From: Actinomycetota bacterium
GTDB taxonomy: Bacteria > Actinomycetota > Actinomycetes > Propionibacteriales > Propionibacteriaceae
Direction: 5' to 3'
Assembly: GCA_020161755.1 (NCBI GenBank)
Contig: JAIUOS010000019.1
Span: 1 to 64,000, forward strand
DNA length: 64,000 bases
Shown here piece after piece: positions 36,889 through 45,488 of the stretch (within the stretch, counting starts at the first letter, position 1; the number at the start of each line of letters is the position of its first letter). The notes under the pieces are model-generated. The model had not been told where the DNA came from. It saw only the letters and a list, made by a program, of their open reading frames with translations, and ran no database searches. The position numbers were made by a program, and so were the translations under genes.

Positions 36889-37449
36889 ATGAAACCGTAC
36901 GTCGTCGCTGCGTCCGTAATGGTGGCGATGTTGCTGCCCGCGTTCGGTGCCCAATTCGCCGTAGCGGCCGGGCCCCGGAGCGGATACGCAGCGCCGGCCG
37001 TCGAGCCCGCTGTGACGCCAGCTCCCTCGCCATCGGCGTCGGCCACCGACGACATGGCCGGGATGAGCCATGAGGACATGACCGGGATGAGTCATGAAGA
37101 CATGCCCGGCATGAACAATGCGAGCCCGTCTGTATCGACCCCCACCCCGAGCACCGGGATGAATGATCAGACGATGCCGGGCATGGACCACGGGCAGTCG
37201 GGCATGAACGACCAGGACATGCCGGGGATGGATCACGGAAGTGGGAACGCGGAGCCTGCCGGCGGCGCAGCTGAAGGGTCGTCGCACGCTCATGGCGAGG
37301 GCGTTGCGACCCCGCCACGCCCGGTCGCGGCCCTCGTTGGCGGCTTCGCTGCCGTCAACGGCGGGGTGATGATCACCGCCGCCGTCCTGCGCCGACGCGA
37401 CAAGCGTCATGCCGCCACCTCCTCCCGACCCACCCGGCCGGCCAAATAG
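36889..37449 (+). CDS. Secreted Met/His-rich copper-binding-like protein
   Basis: 186 aa, GAGGAG before the start. Signal peptide (1-26), a Pro/Ser/Thr linker, then a tract of about 65 residues with repeats of the type DMxGMSHED, MPGMNN and MPGMDHG (at least six GM or PGM units with His nearby), and a C-terminal span (about 150-170) with a basic tail. Methionine motifs of this kind bind Cu(I) in PcoA/CopA and CueO-type proteins. It is probably a surface-anchored copper buffer. Confidence 0.8.
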   Translation: MKPYVVAASVMVAMLLPAFGAQFAVAAGPRSGYAAPAVEPAVTPAPSPSASATDDMAGMSHEDMTGMSHEDMPGMNNASPSVSTPTPSTGMNDQTMPGMDHGQSGMNDQDMPGMDHGSGNAEPAGGAAEGSSHAHGEGVATPPRPVAALVGGFAAVNGGVMITAAVLRRRDKRHAATSSRPTRPAK

Positions 37450-37475
37450 CCCACCCAGACGAACAAGGACGATCG

Positions 37476-38900
37476 ATGCCAACTCTGATTCAGCTGCGTC
37501 CGCGGGACGAGGAGTCCGACCTCGACGCAAACCCCCCACTCCCTTCAGCCCCGGCGGGTCCCAACCTGATGAGGATCTCGCTCATCGCAAGGATCCTGCG
37601 CAGCCGGTGGTACCCCGGCATCCTGCAGGTCCCGGTGGCCGCTGTCTTCGGTCTGGTGGCGTTCCAGCTGCTCGCCGGGCCGGCCGCCGCGCAAAGGAAT
37701 GCCGGCACCGCCTTGATGTGGGTGCTGTGGTGGCCCATCCTGCCGATCACCTTCGTGCTGGTCGGGCGCCTGTGGTGCGCGGTCTGTCCGTTCGGCGCGA
37801 TCTCCGACGTCGTCCAGAAGCTTGTCGGCGTGAACCGGCCGGTGCCGCGGTTCCTCAAGCTGTACGGCCTGTGGATCATCGACGCCCAGTTCCTGGCGAT
37901 CACCTGGAGCGACCACGTCTGGGGGATCGTCGAGTCACCGTGGGGCTCAGGCGTACTCCTTCTTCTCCTCACCACCGGGGTGATCATCTCCGGAGCACTC
38001 TTCCAGCGGCGCACGTTCTGCCGCTACCTGTGCTTCCTCGGCGGCCTGTGCAGCAACTACTCCCGCGGCAGCGTGGTCGAACTTCGCGCCGACCAGGACA
38101 TCTGCAGGACCTGCAAGGCGAAGGCGGCCTGCTTCAATGGCACCGCCACCCAGCCCGGCTGCCCGCTGTTCAACTTCCCGCGGACGATGGACTCCAGCGC
38201 GAACTGCACCCTGTGCGCCAACTGCATCAAGGCCTGCCCCAACGATGCCATCCAGGTGCGGGCACGCAAGCCGCTCAGCGAACTGTGGTTCCTGGACAAG
38301 CCGAAGATCGAGGAATCGTTCCTCGCCATGGCGATCATGGGCATCGTCCTCATCCAGAACCTCACCATGCTCTCAATCTGGCAGGACATCCTCGGCTGGA
38401 TCGAAAAGACCACCGGCATCACCAGCTACCCGCTCATCTTCACCGTCGCCTTCGTGGTCGCGGTGAGCGTTCCCGTCGGCTTGATGGCGCTGGCCTCGAA
38501 GGTCGCCTCGCGCGGCAACCTCGAGAACACGGTGACCAACTTCGCGAGGTTCGGCTACGCCCTGATCCCGCTGGACATCGCTGCCCACCTGGCCCACAAC
38601 CTCTTCCACCTCCTCGCGGAGGGCGGGGTCGTGTTCTCCACCGTCGCATCACTGTTCGGCTTCGATTCGGCCCAGATGCCGACGGCGCTGGCGAGTTCCT
38701 CAACGATCCTGATCCTGCAGCTGATCATCCTCGCCCTCGGGGTGGCAGGTTCGGCCTACACCATCCGCCGAATCACGAACCGCCGCTACGGCAGCGTCGC
38801 ACGCCGCCGCGCCACCACGACCCCCTACCTGGTGCTGCTCGGGGTCTTGACCGTGATGAACGTGTACCTGTTCCTGATGCCGATGGCCCACCGTATGTAG
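37476..38900 (+). CDS. Membrane polyferredoxin, NapH/NosR C-terminal-like
   Basis: 474 aa. It has about eight spans, the membrane CxxxCP motifs typical of NapH/NosR (LWCAVCPFGA and FCRYLCFLGG), a Cys-rich insertion (CRTCKAKAACFNG) and a [4Fe-4S] motif CTLCANCIKACPNDA. Such proteins carry electrons across or along the membrane, for example to nitrous-oxide reductase maturation (NosR) or nitrate reductase (NapH), and the related CcoG reduces copper. Neither nos nor nap genes are seen. It starts 27 bp after the Met-rich copper protein, so a role in copper redox is plausible but inferred. Confidence 0.85.
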   Translation: MPTLIQLRPRDEESDLDANPPLPSAPAGPNLMRISLIARILRSRWYPGILQVPVAAVFGLVAFQLLAGPAAAQRNAGTALMWVLWWPILPITFVLVGRLWCAVCPFGAISDVVQKLVGVNRPVPRFLKLYGLWIIDAQFLAITWSDHVWGIVESPWGSGVLLLLLTTGVIISGALFQRRTFCRYLCFLGGLCSNYSRGSVVELRADQDICRTCKAKAACFNGTATQPGCPLFNFPRTMDSSANCTLCANCIKACPNDAIQVRARKPLSELWFLDKPKIEESFLAMAIMGIVLIQNLTMLSIWQDILGWIEKTTGITSYPLIFTVAFVVAVSVPVGLMALASKVASRGNLENTVTNFARFGYALIPLDIAAHLAHNLFHLLAEGGVVFSTVASLFGFDSAQMPTALASSSTILILQLIILALGVAGSAYTIRRITNRRYGSVARRRATTTPYLVLLGVLTVMNVYLFLMPMAHRM

Positions 38901-40468
38901 CAGCTCCGGGCCAGCAGGGCGAGCCACGCCAGGGAGGCGAGGCTGAGGACCTGCTGGAGCGGGACGGAGATCATCGCTGCCGGGGTGAGTCCGTCCCGGA
39001 GCGGGAGGGTCGTGACCCCGCTGGCGGCGCCTTGCTCGACTCGAAGTCGTGGCTTGCCGTCCGGGCCGATGATCCCGCTGACGCCGCTGGTGGTGACCAC
39101 GAGTACTTCCCGCTTCAGTTCCGCCGCGCGAGCCCGGGTGATGGCGAACTGCTGGTCCACCTGGCTCGAGCCCTGGTACATCGCATTGCTGCTCTGCACC
39201 ACGATGATCTGGGCGCCGTTGCCGGGCAGGTCGTAGGCGACCTGGTCAAAGGCGACGTCGAAGCAGAGGAGAACCCCCACGGTTGCGGCACGACCGTCGC
39301 GGAGGGTGACCGGCAGGGTGCCGGCTACGGTCCCGGGGACCGATTGCGCTCCCACGTAGCGGAGTTGCGGAACGAGGGGGAGCAGGACGTCGCGGAACGG
39401 AATCCATTCACCGAACGGGACGAGAGACCGCTTGATGTAGGTGGGGCCGGCGCCTTGGGTCGTCCACCATTGCGATGCGGTCTGTCGTTCGTCCTGCCCT
39501 GGACCTTTGAGGATCGTTCCCACGAGTATCGGCGCCCGGGCGGCGGCGACCGAGGCTTCGATGAGGCTGCGGGTTGTCGCGTCGACTCGTGGGTCGAGAT
39601 CTGTGGCGTTCTCGGGCCAGATCACCGCGTCGGGCACGTCTGCGCGTCCGCTGCTGATCTCCTCGGCGAGCTTCGCCGTTTGGCTGGCGTGGCGGTAGGA
39701 GGTGGAGCGCTCGGCACCGATCCCGTAGACGCCACCCCCGGGGGCACCACCCTGGACCCACCCGAGCGTGATGTTGCCGGTGGTTGCTGGGGGAGGCAGC
39801 GCGCGTCCCGCCAAGGCCGCGAGAAGCAGTCCCGCGATGAGGGCGGCGAGAACCGAGACTCGGCGCCACGACGTCCGGATGGCGACCCAGGCCAGCGACT
39901 GCGCGAGCAGTGCTGTGGCGAAGCTGAGCCCGCCGACGCCGACCAGCGGGAGCAGCCCTGACAGGGGAGAGTCGATCATCGTGTAGCCCAGTCGAAGCCA
40001 CCCGAATCCACCGAACGGGAATCGGGACGCCGCATACTCCATGGCCAACCAGAGCCCGGCGGACAGGACCGGCCAGGCCCGGGTCCTGAAGGCCAGGTTG
40101 GTGGCTACGCCGAGGAGCGCGTACCAGGTGGTCATCGCGACGATCAGCCCGGCCGCTGCCCCCAGATCGATCATCCCCATCCAGTTGAGGGTGTTGGCCG
40201 TGAAGACGAACCCGAAGACCGTGCCCACCGCGGCGGCCCGGCAGCCACTGTACGGACCGCGGGAGGCCAGCGCGAAGCCCGCCACCCCGACCACCGTTCC
40301 GGGCCACAGGCCGATCGGGGCGAAGCCGACGCTGGTCAGGGCGCCAGCCAGGGCGGCGATCAGGATCCGATGGCTTTGCCGTTGAGAACGCCGGGCGAGA
40401 TCGCCGAGCCCTGGCTTCGCTTCAGCCCCCGTTGGGTGGGCGGAGGCCAGCGCGAGGTTCTCAGGCAA
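38825..40468 (-). CDS. lnt: Apolipoprotein N-acyltransferase, second copy
   Basis: 547 aa, start overlapping the lgt stop by 8 bases. Membrane spans are followed by the nitrilase-fold domain with catalytic Glu (VIWPENATD), Lys (YIKRSLVPFGEW) and Cys (LLCFDVAF), all present. The C terminus overlaps the convergent polyferredoxin gene by 76 bases. It is clearly diverged from the copy at 12272. Encoded with lgt behind a copper-type direct repeat, it may complete lipoproteins made under copper stress. Confidence 0.92.
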   Translation of the reverse strand: MPENLALASAHPTGAEAKPGLGDLARRSQRQSHRILIAALAGALTSVGFAPIGLWPGTVVGVAGFALASRGPYSGCRAAAVGTVFGFVFTANTLNWMGMIDLGAAAGLIVAMTTWYALLGVATNLAFRTRAWPVLSAGLWLAMEYAASRFPFGGFGWLRLGYTMIDSPLSGLLPLVGVGGLSFATALLAQSLAWVAIRTSWRRVSVLAALIAGLLLAALAGRALPPPATTGNITLGWVQGGAPGGGVYGIGAERSTSYRHASQTAKLAEEISSGRADVPDAVIWPENATDLDPRVDATTRSLIEASVAAARAPILVGTILKGPGQDERQTASQWWTTQGAGPTYIKRSLVPFGEWIPFRDVLLPLVPQLRYVGAQSVPGTVAGTLPVTLRDGRAATVGVLLCFDVAFDQVAYDLPGNGAQIIVVQSSNAMYQGSSQVDQQFAITRARAAELKREVLVVTTSGVSGIIGPDGKPRLRVEQGAASGVTTLPLRDGLTPAAMISVPLQQVLSLASLAWLALLARSCYIRWAIGIRNRYTFITVKTPSSTR

Positions 40469-41234
40469 CCGGGGTCGTGAGGGGCGCGGGTTCTGGCGAG
40501 TCGGTCTGGCCGGCGCCCCTGGCTCTTGCGATCAGGACGATGCCCCCGATGATGCTCGCCAGGCCGAAGAGCTGCGCCTCCGTCATGCCGAGGAGCACCG
40601 GGTTGTTGATCCGCACGAGTTCGACGAGGATCCGCGAGAGCCCGCTCATCACGAGGTAGCTGCCGAACACCGCGATCGGGGCGATCCGGTCCTGCAGCAC
40701 CCACAGGGCGAGAGCGATCAGGAACGCCGCCGCAGCCTCATAGAGCTGGGCCGGGTGCACCGGGACGTTGACGGGAACGGCCCCGTTGGGGAAGGCCATT
40801 CCCCAGGGCAGGTCGGTCGGCTTGCCGTACGTGCCGTCGCCGGCAAGGAAGCATCCGATCCGTCCAATGCCGTAGGCGACCGACAGCGGCATCGCCATCG
40901 CTCCGGCAACCGTGCCGAGCGGAAGTCCGTGGCGGCGGGTGATCACGAGAACGGCCAGGACGCCACCGATCAGGCCGCCGTACCAGACGAATCCGGAGCT
41001 GCCGAGCATGTGCAGGTCGAAGTTGCTCCAGTTGTCGATCAGGAAGTAGACCTTGGCTGCCACGAAGCCCCACACTGTCGCCCACATCACCAGGGAGTAC
41101 GCCGTGTCCTTGTCGTAACCGAGCCGAGTGAAGCGTCGGCCGAGAATGTACGCACCGACGAGGGCGGCGACTGCCTTGCTCACCCCGTAGGACTGGATCT
41201 GGAATCCGAAGATGCTGAACAGTACGGGTAGCAC
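40461..41234 (-). CDS. lgt: Prolipoprotein diacylglyceryl transferase
   Basis: 257 aa from the GTG at 41234 (GGAG at 9-bp spacing). Polytopic. The Lgt signature is recognisable but altered: FVWYGGLIGG in place of the usual HGG segment, and GRIGCFLAGDGTYG in place of GRxGNFxNxE, with HPAQLYE downstream as in the family. It transfers diacylglycerol to the lipobox Cys. The altered signature is shared, as far as recalled, by some actinobacterial paralogues and suggests a specialised enzyme. First gene of the lgt-lnt operon. Confidence 0.9.
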   Translation of the reverse strand: MLPVLFSIFGFQIQSYGVSKAVAALVGAYILGRRFTRLGYDKDTAYSLVMWATVWGFVAAKVYFLIDNWSNFDLHMLGSSGFVWYGGLIGGVLAVLVITRRHGLPLGTVAGAMAMPLSVAYGIGRIGCFLAGDGTYGKPTDLPWGMAFPNGAVPVNVPVHPAQLYEAAAAFLIALALWVLQDRIAPIAVFGSYLVMSGLSRILVELVRINNPVLLGMTEAQLFGLASIIGGIVLIARARGAGQTDSPEPAPLTTPVA

Positions 41235-41331
41235 GGTGATCAATCTCCAAAGGAAGCAGTGAGTGGGCCGCAGCAACGGGCCGGTCAGGTCAACGGTGCC
41301 GTGCCTTGGTGTGGATTGCGCAGACCTTCCC

Positions 41332-41347
41332 GCAAGATTCAGTCAAG
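41332..41347 (-). promoter_or_regulatory. 11-bp-period direct repeat upstream of lgt-lnt
   Basis: On the minus strand CTTGACTGAATCTTGC (CTTGA-N6-CTTGC), 98 bp before the lgt start and facing it. It links lipoprotein maturation to the putative copper regulon. Confidence 0.62.
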
Positions 41348-41405
41348 AACCCCAACCGGGCGCGGGGGAGGCGGCGTCCTGTCGGGAACTGAGCGATCGC
41401 CCCTT

Positions 41406-41421
41406 CTTGTCCGAATCTTGA
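41406..41421 (+). promoter_or_regulatory. 11-bp-period direct repeat upstream of a 63-aa membrane protein
   Basis: CTTGTCCGAATCTTGA (CTTGT-N6-CTTGA) followed by CCCGAAC, 74 bp before the GTG at 41495 on the same strand. Confidence 0.65.
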
Positions 41422-41494
41422 CCCGAACCACGGCTGAGCCGAACGACCTGCCCGGCATCCTGACCGCGAGGCATCGACCCACGAAGGGAGTGAC

Positions 41495-41686
41495 GTGCTG
41501 CATCAAGGCCCCCCGGTCGCGAGCTGGATCCTCATCTGTCTTGCGCTGGTTCTGTTGTGGCTCGTCACCATCGTGGCGGCTCGTTCGCTGTTGGGCGGTC
41601 ACAGAGTCCAGCGAGTCCGTCACGTATCGCCGACCCGAGCCGAATCACCTGCCGGGTCGCCGCGACCGTCGGTTCGTTCTTCTTGA
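41495..41686 (+). CDS. 63-aa single-span membrane protein
   Basis: GTG start with GAAGGGAG at 5-bp spacing. One span (about residues 11-30, WILICLALVLLWLVTIVAA) and a basic, Ser/Pro-rich tail. No family is recognised. A copper-type direct repeat precedes it and another overlaps its stop codon, so it is probably a member of the regulon rather than a chance frame. Confidence 0.6.
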   Translation: MLHQGPPVASWILICLALVLLWLVTIVAARSLLGGHRVQRVRHVSPTRAESPAGSPRPSVRSS

Positions 41687-41697
41687 CCGCACCTTGA
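41682..41697 (+). promoter_or_regulatory. 11-bp-period direct repeat upstream of the DUF2933-like gene
   Basis: CTTGACCGCACCTTGA, exact CTTGA-N6-CTTGA. It overlaps the stop of the 63-aa gene and lies 88 bp before the GTG at 41786. Confidence 0.7.
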
Positions 41698-41785
41698 TCC
41701 ACGCCGAACAGGAACCGAATGTGTGGTGGGCACAGTTGCAGACAGGACAACCTCCACCGAGGTGGAGTGTGGAGAAGGAGTTGCC

Positions 41786-42088
41786 GTGAGCGTGGATAAC
41801 CAGTCGAAGTCGTCGCCGCCGTGGGCGAATTACCCCGACGCCGAGACGTCCCCGGATCGGTCGGTCCCGGATCAGGCGAGCCACGCCGGCCATCAGGCCG
41901 ACCACTCCGAGCACGGAAGTCGCGGAGGTCACGGCTGGATGATGCTGCTGATGTGCGTGCCGCTCGTCGCTATCGGTCTGTGGCAGTTCTTCAGCGGCGG
42001 CGGACTGGCGCCACTCCTTGGCGGACTGGTGTGCTTCGGGATGATGGCGCTGATGCATCTCGGGATGGGCTCGTCGCATCGCCATTGA
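41786..42088 (+). CDS. His-rich small membrane protein, DUF2933-like
   Basis: 100 aa from GTG (AAGGAG upstream). A polar N terminus with several His (HAGHQADHSEHGSRGGHGW) leads into two closely spaced spans (LMCVPLVAIGLWQFF; GGLVCFGMMALMHLGMG) and ends HRH. This is the shape of DUF2933 proteins, which often sit in copper/heavy-metal operons; no biochemical role is known to me. Predicted to be copper-induced. Confidence 0.72.
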   Translation: MSVDNQSKSSPPWANYPDAETSPDRSVPDQASHAGHQADHSEHGSRGGHGWMMLLMCVPLVAIGLWQFFSGGGLAPLLGGLVCFGMMALMHLGMGSSHRH

Positions 42089-42133
42089 GGTCGCTCCGGG
42101 TCGGGCAGGAGGCTTCGGCTGCGTGCGAGCTAG

Positions 42134-43255
42134 CTACCGTGGGGTGCGGCGGATCGGGAGGCTCAGGGTGAAGGTGGATCCCAGGCCCGAGCCGGGGCTC
42201 ACAGCCGTCAACTGGCCGCCGTGGGCTTCGACGAGCGCGCGGGCGATGGTCAGCCCGATACCCGATCCTGCAGCATCGCGGGTTCGGGCGGTGTCTCCTC
42301 GGTAGAACCGGTCGAAGACATGGCGCAGCTGATCGGGGGCGATGCCGTCGCCGGTGTCGGCAACCGCCACGAGGGCAGTTTCTTGGGTCTTCTGGACTGT
42401 GATCGTGACACTTCCTCCGGGGGAGGTGTGCCTCAACGCGTTGTTGACCAGGTTGTTGAGCGCCTGGCCGATACGGATCGCGTCGATCGCCACAACCGCG
42501 TCCTCACCGGGGAGGAGCGCGAGGGTGACGTCCTTGGCATCGAACTTCGGCTGATGGGCATCCACCACGTCGGCGACGACATCACGAAGCGACTGCACAT
42601 TGGGCTCGATGGTGACCCGGCCCTCTTCGGCCCGGGAAACGTCGTTGAGGTCCCCGGCAAGCCGGCTCAGGTGATTCGTTTCGGCGAGAAGAAGGCTGCG
42701 GGTATCGGCATCCCACTCCGCTACGCCGTCGTCGACGGCTTCCAGGTGCGCCTGGATGTTGGCCAGGGGAGTGCGCAACTCGTGCGCCAGGTCTCCAAGG
42801 AGACGAAGACGGGTCTGCTCGGTCGCCGCAAGCTGCGTGGTCATGTCGTTGAAAGCTGCCGCGAGATTCGCCAACTCCGGCCCGGCGCCCGCTTCGATCA
42901 CGACAAGTTCGTGGCTGCCCTGGGAGAGGGCCTTCGCCGCCGTGGAGAGCTTCTCCAGCGGCCGTCGGATTCGACGGGTCACGTAGTAGGTGACGCCCAG
43001 CGCGCAGCCGATCGCGACCACCATGGCGACCGCCAGCGAAGCGGTGCTTGAGTCCAGGTAGGCCTGCTCGATGTGGGGGATCTCCGGGGATGTCGGCACG
43101 TGACCACTGGCAATGAGGTGGTCATGGAACAGGGTTGGCCCCAGGATCGCCGCGACACCGCCGGCGGTGGCGATGGCTGCCAGCAGCACCAGGCTCTGCG
43201 CCACGAACAGCCGGACCCCCAGGCTCCAGTCCTTGGGGCGGGTCGGTCGCTTCAC
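42134..43255 (-). CDS. Sensor histidine kinase (second two-component system)
   Basis: 373 aa. Two spans flank a short loop with LFHDHLIASG and a second His 15 residues later (HIEQAY). HAMP, H-box LAHELRTPLAN, HATPase (NALRHTSPGG, ADTGDGIA). Its start overlaps the regulator stop (ATGA). The loop pattern is shared with kinases at 23580 and 46208. Confidence 0.92.
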   Translation of the reverse strand: MKRPTRPKDWSLGVRLFVAQSLVLLAAIATAGGVAAILGPTLFHDHLIASGHVPTSPEIPHIEQAYLDSSTASLAVAMVVAIGCALGVTYYVTRRIRRPLEKLSTAAKALSQGSHELVVIEAGAGPELANLAAAFNDMTTQLAATEQTRLRLLGDLAHELRTPLANIQAHLEAVDDGVAEWDADTRSLLLAETNHLSRLAGDLNDVSRAEEGRVTIEPNVQSLRDVVADVVDAHQPKFDAKDVTLALLPGEDAVVAIDAIRIGQALNNLVNNALRHTSPGGSVTITVQKTQETALVAVADTGDGIAPDQLRHVFDRFYRGDTARTRDAAGSGIGLTIARALVEAHGGQLTAVSPGSGLGSTFTLSLPIRRTPR

Positions 43256-43983
43256 TTGGGCGGAGCCTCGGGCCTGCCCATGCGATACCCGACTCCCCGG
43301 ACGGTGAGCAGGTAGAGGGGTTCGATCGGATCGTCGCCAAGCTTGCGACGCAGGTTCGCGATGTGCACGTTCACGACGTGGTCGTCACCGACCCACTCGG
43401 TGTTCCACACGCGATCGATGATCTGACGGCGCGTGAGCGTGGCTCGCGGGTTGCTGGAAAGCACGTCCAGAATGTCGAATTCGGTGCGGGTGAGGCTGAG
43501 CCGGCGATCGCCGACCCAGACCTCCCGCAGTCCTGGATCGATCACCACGTCACCGAATTGACGCTTCTCAGCCGACTCCTCGGGTGAGGTCGCTCTCGAC
43601 AGGCGGGGTCGCCGCAGAACCGCGCTCACCCGAGCGACCACCTCCCTTGGACTGAACGGCTTGCCGATGTAGTCGTCGGCACCCACACCGAGACCGATGA
43701 TCCGGTCGGTCTCATCGTCCCTCGCGGTGAGCATGAGGATGTAGCAGTCCGAGAAGGTCCGCACCTGCCTGCAGACCTCGATCCCGTCCAGCCCGGGCAG
43801 GCCCAGGTCGAGCAGGATGACCTCGGGATCGAGTTCGCGTGCGGCGGCGACCGAGCCGGGGCCGTCCACCGCATAGTGAACCTCATACCCGGCCTTCACC
43901 AGGTACGACCCAAGAATCTGCGCCAAGGCTCGTTCATCATCAACGACGAGGATCTTGGCCGGTGCCGGCACGGTGCTGCTCAT
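43252..43983 (-). CDS. OmpR-family response regulator (second two-component system)
   Basis: 243 aa. Receiver with VVDDER, phospho-acceptor Asp in EVILLDLGLPG and Lys in IGKPF; winged helix with RTEFDILDVLSSNPRATLTR and VRGVGYRMG. A direct repeat at 44045 lies 62 bp before its start, on the other strand. It is a candidate for the factor binding the CTTGA repeats, because most sites flank this system. Confidence 0.92.
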   Translation of the reverse strand: MSSTVPAPAKILVVDDERALAQILGSYLVKAGYEVHYAVDGPGSVAAARELDPEVILLDLGLPGLDGIEVCRQVRTFSDCYILMLTARDDETDRIIGLGVGADDYIGKPFSPREVVARVSAVLRRPRLSRATSPEESAEKRQFGDVVIDPGLREVWVGDRRLSLTRTEFDILDVLSSNPRATLTRRQIIDRVWNTEWVGDDHVVNVHIANLRRKLGDDPIEPLYLLTVRGVGYRMGRPEAPPK

Positions 43984-44044
43984 CTTCGAAGTATGGCGGA
44001 CCGACGGCCGCGGCCGGCTGCTGCGGGGGCATCGGCGGCCATCT

Positions 44045-44060
44045 CTTGATCCAATCTTGA
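44045..44060 (+). promoter_or_regulatory. 11-bp-period direct repeat near the second two-component system
   Basis: CTTGATCCAATCTTGA, exact CTTGA-N6-CTTGA followed by CCGAAC, nearly identical to the copA site at 26395. It faces the operon beginning at 44528 and is 62 bp from the divergent regulator, so it may serve either. Confidence 0.65.
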
Positions 44061-44145
44061 CCGAACCGTCGCCCGGAGCCCCTCAACCCGCCGGCTGGCG
44101 CAGGCACGCGGCAACCAGGCGGGTATCGCCGTCCGCTACGCCAGC

Positions 44146-44316
44146 TCAAGCTTCGCTGCGGGTGGGACTGCTCTCCGCGGGGCCCGGGTCCGCGACCTCG
44201 ACCCACTTCGATTCACAGCCCGGGCAGCGCAAGACTGGCGCGCCGTCGACCTCCTCGCCTGTCGGAACGGTTCCGCAGGCATCACGGCAAGGATTGAGGA
44301 CCAGGTGGAGAATCAC
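44146..44316 (-). CDS. Possible 56-aa zinc-ribbon-like protein
   Basis: A short frame with CRDAC and RCPGC, a possible four-Cys metal site, in an otherwise empty 544-bp gap (43984-44527). The GTG start at 44316 has no clear ribosome-binding site. Nothing else was recognised in the gap except the direct repeat. Confidence 0.3.
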   Translation of the reverse strand: MILHLVLNPCRDACGTVPTGEEVDGAPVLRCPGCESKWVEVADPGPAESSPTRSEA

Positions 44317-44527
44317 CCGACCATGGTGGTCGACCCGCGCAGATTGGCCAAATCTCGCAGGTCGCTTCGGCTGCGACATCTCCCTCAACAGCTTCGCGGC
44401 GGCCAAACCGTGGTGGCCGGCTATGGGAGATCTTTACTTCGCGGTGGGGGTGACCGCTATGAGCGGCGGGCAGGCTGGTTGTGTCGGGCGGCGAGGAGCG
44501 CCGCCCAAGCGAACGAGGAGTACGGAC

Positions 44528-44797
44528 ATGATGGGATATGGCGGCATGGGTTGGGGCGGCATGGCGTTCGGCGGCATGATCGGCATTGTGCTGCTGTGGG
44601 TGGTGCTGATCGCCGGGATCGTCTGGGCGGTGAGCAGGTTGCTGCCCGGTCGTCAGGCGGGCCACGGCACCCGGCCGACGCAGGAGAGCCCTGAGGAGAT
44701 CCTGGATCGGCGGTTCGCGCGTGGCGAGATCGATCTGCAGACCTATCAGGCCCAGCGCGATGCGCTCGGCCGGGTTCGTGGGGAGGATTTGCGTTGA
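44528..44797 (+). CDS. Small SHOCT-domain membrane protein
   Basis: 89 aa. Met/Gly-rich N terminus (MMGYGGMGWGGMAFGG), one span (about 17-38), then the SHOCT motif PEEILDRRFARGEIDLQTYQ at the C terminus. SHOCT is a short oligomerisation or regulatory helix pair. The stop overlaps the TTG start of the next gene, and a two-component system follows, so it belongs to that operon. Confidence 0.8.
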   Translation: MMGYGGMGWGGMAFGGMIGIVLLWVVLIAGIVWAVSRLLPGRQAGHGTRPTQESPEEILDRRFARGEIDLQTYQAQRDALGRVRGEDLR

Positions 44798-45486
44798 GCA
44801 CTCCCAGACGGACCTCTTCGCGGCGGCTGGCGTGGCTGGTGCTGGTGGCGGCGAGCGTGCTGCTGCTCGGGTCGCTCGCCGTCGTCCTGGTCGCCTCGGG
44901 AACGACCCTGGTCGCGACTCCCACCGCCGGGACGTCCGGGCCGGGCTACCCGAACACCTCGAACGGGCGCCGGGGTATGCCGGGCCCGGGGATGGGGGGC
45001 GGCATGATGGGCCGGCAGGTCTGGTTGGCGGGTGATGGCTCGCCCGTCCAGGGGATCGCGCAGGCGCGCGCCCGTGCGACGCTCGCCGGCTCCGGCCGGG
45101 GCCTGCGGCCGGGTGAGGTGATGCAGTTCACCGGAAACTTCTACGTCGAGTTGAAAGACGCCGCCGGGCGGCCTGCCACGGAGCTGCTGGTGAACCCGAC
45201 CGACGGGTCGGTGTCCACCGAGCAGGGGCCGGCGATGATGTGGAACTCCGGTTCCCGGGACGCCACTGTCTCGCCGGACCAGGCGCGGGTCATGGCAGAT
45301 GACTGGTTGCGGGTCAACCTGCCCGCCCAAGCCACCGTCACTGACGTGAAGGGATTCCCGGGCTACTACACGATCGACACTGAATCGGGCGGCAACATCG
45401 TGGGCATGCTTTCGGTGAACGCCCTCACCGGGGCAGTCTGGTACCACACCTGGCACGGGAACTTCGTCACGGAGGAGGACGCCTGA
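44794..45486 (+). CDS. Exported PepSY-like protein of the third two-component operon
   Basis: 230 aa from a TTG overlapping the previous stop. One N-terminal span (about 13-35), a linker with Met/Gly (MPGPGMGGGMMG), then two PepSY-like repeats (GNFYVELKDAAGRPATELLVNP; YYTIDTESGGNIVGMLSVN). PepSY proteins often modulate peptidases or bind metals; here it may act with the downstream sensor kinase. The family assignment rests on the strand pattern and is tentative. Confidence 0.65.
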   Translation: MSTPRRTSSRRLAWLVLVAASVLLLGSLAVVLVASGTTLVATPTAGTSGPGYPNTSNGRRGMPGPGMGGGMMGRQVWLAGDGSPVQGIAQARARATLAGSGRGLRPGEVMQFTGNFYVELKDAAGRPATELLVNPTDGSVSTEQGPAMMWNSGSRDATVSPDQARVMADDWLRVNLPAQATVTDVKGFPGYYTIDTESGGNIVGMLSVNALTGAVWYHTWHGNFVTEEDA

Positions 45487-45488
45487 TC

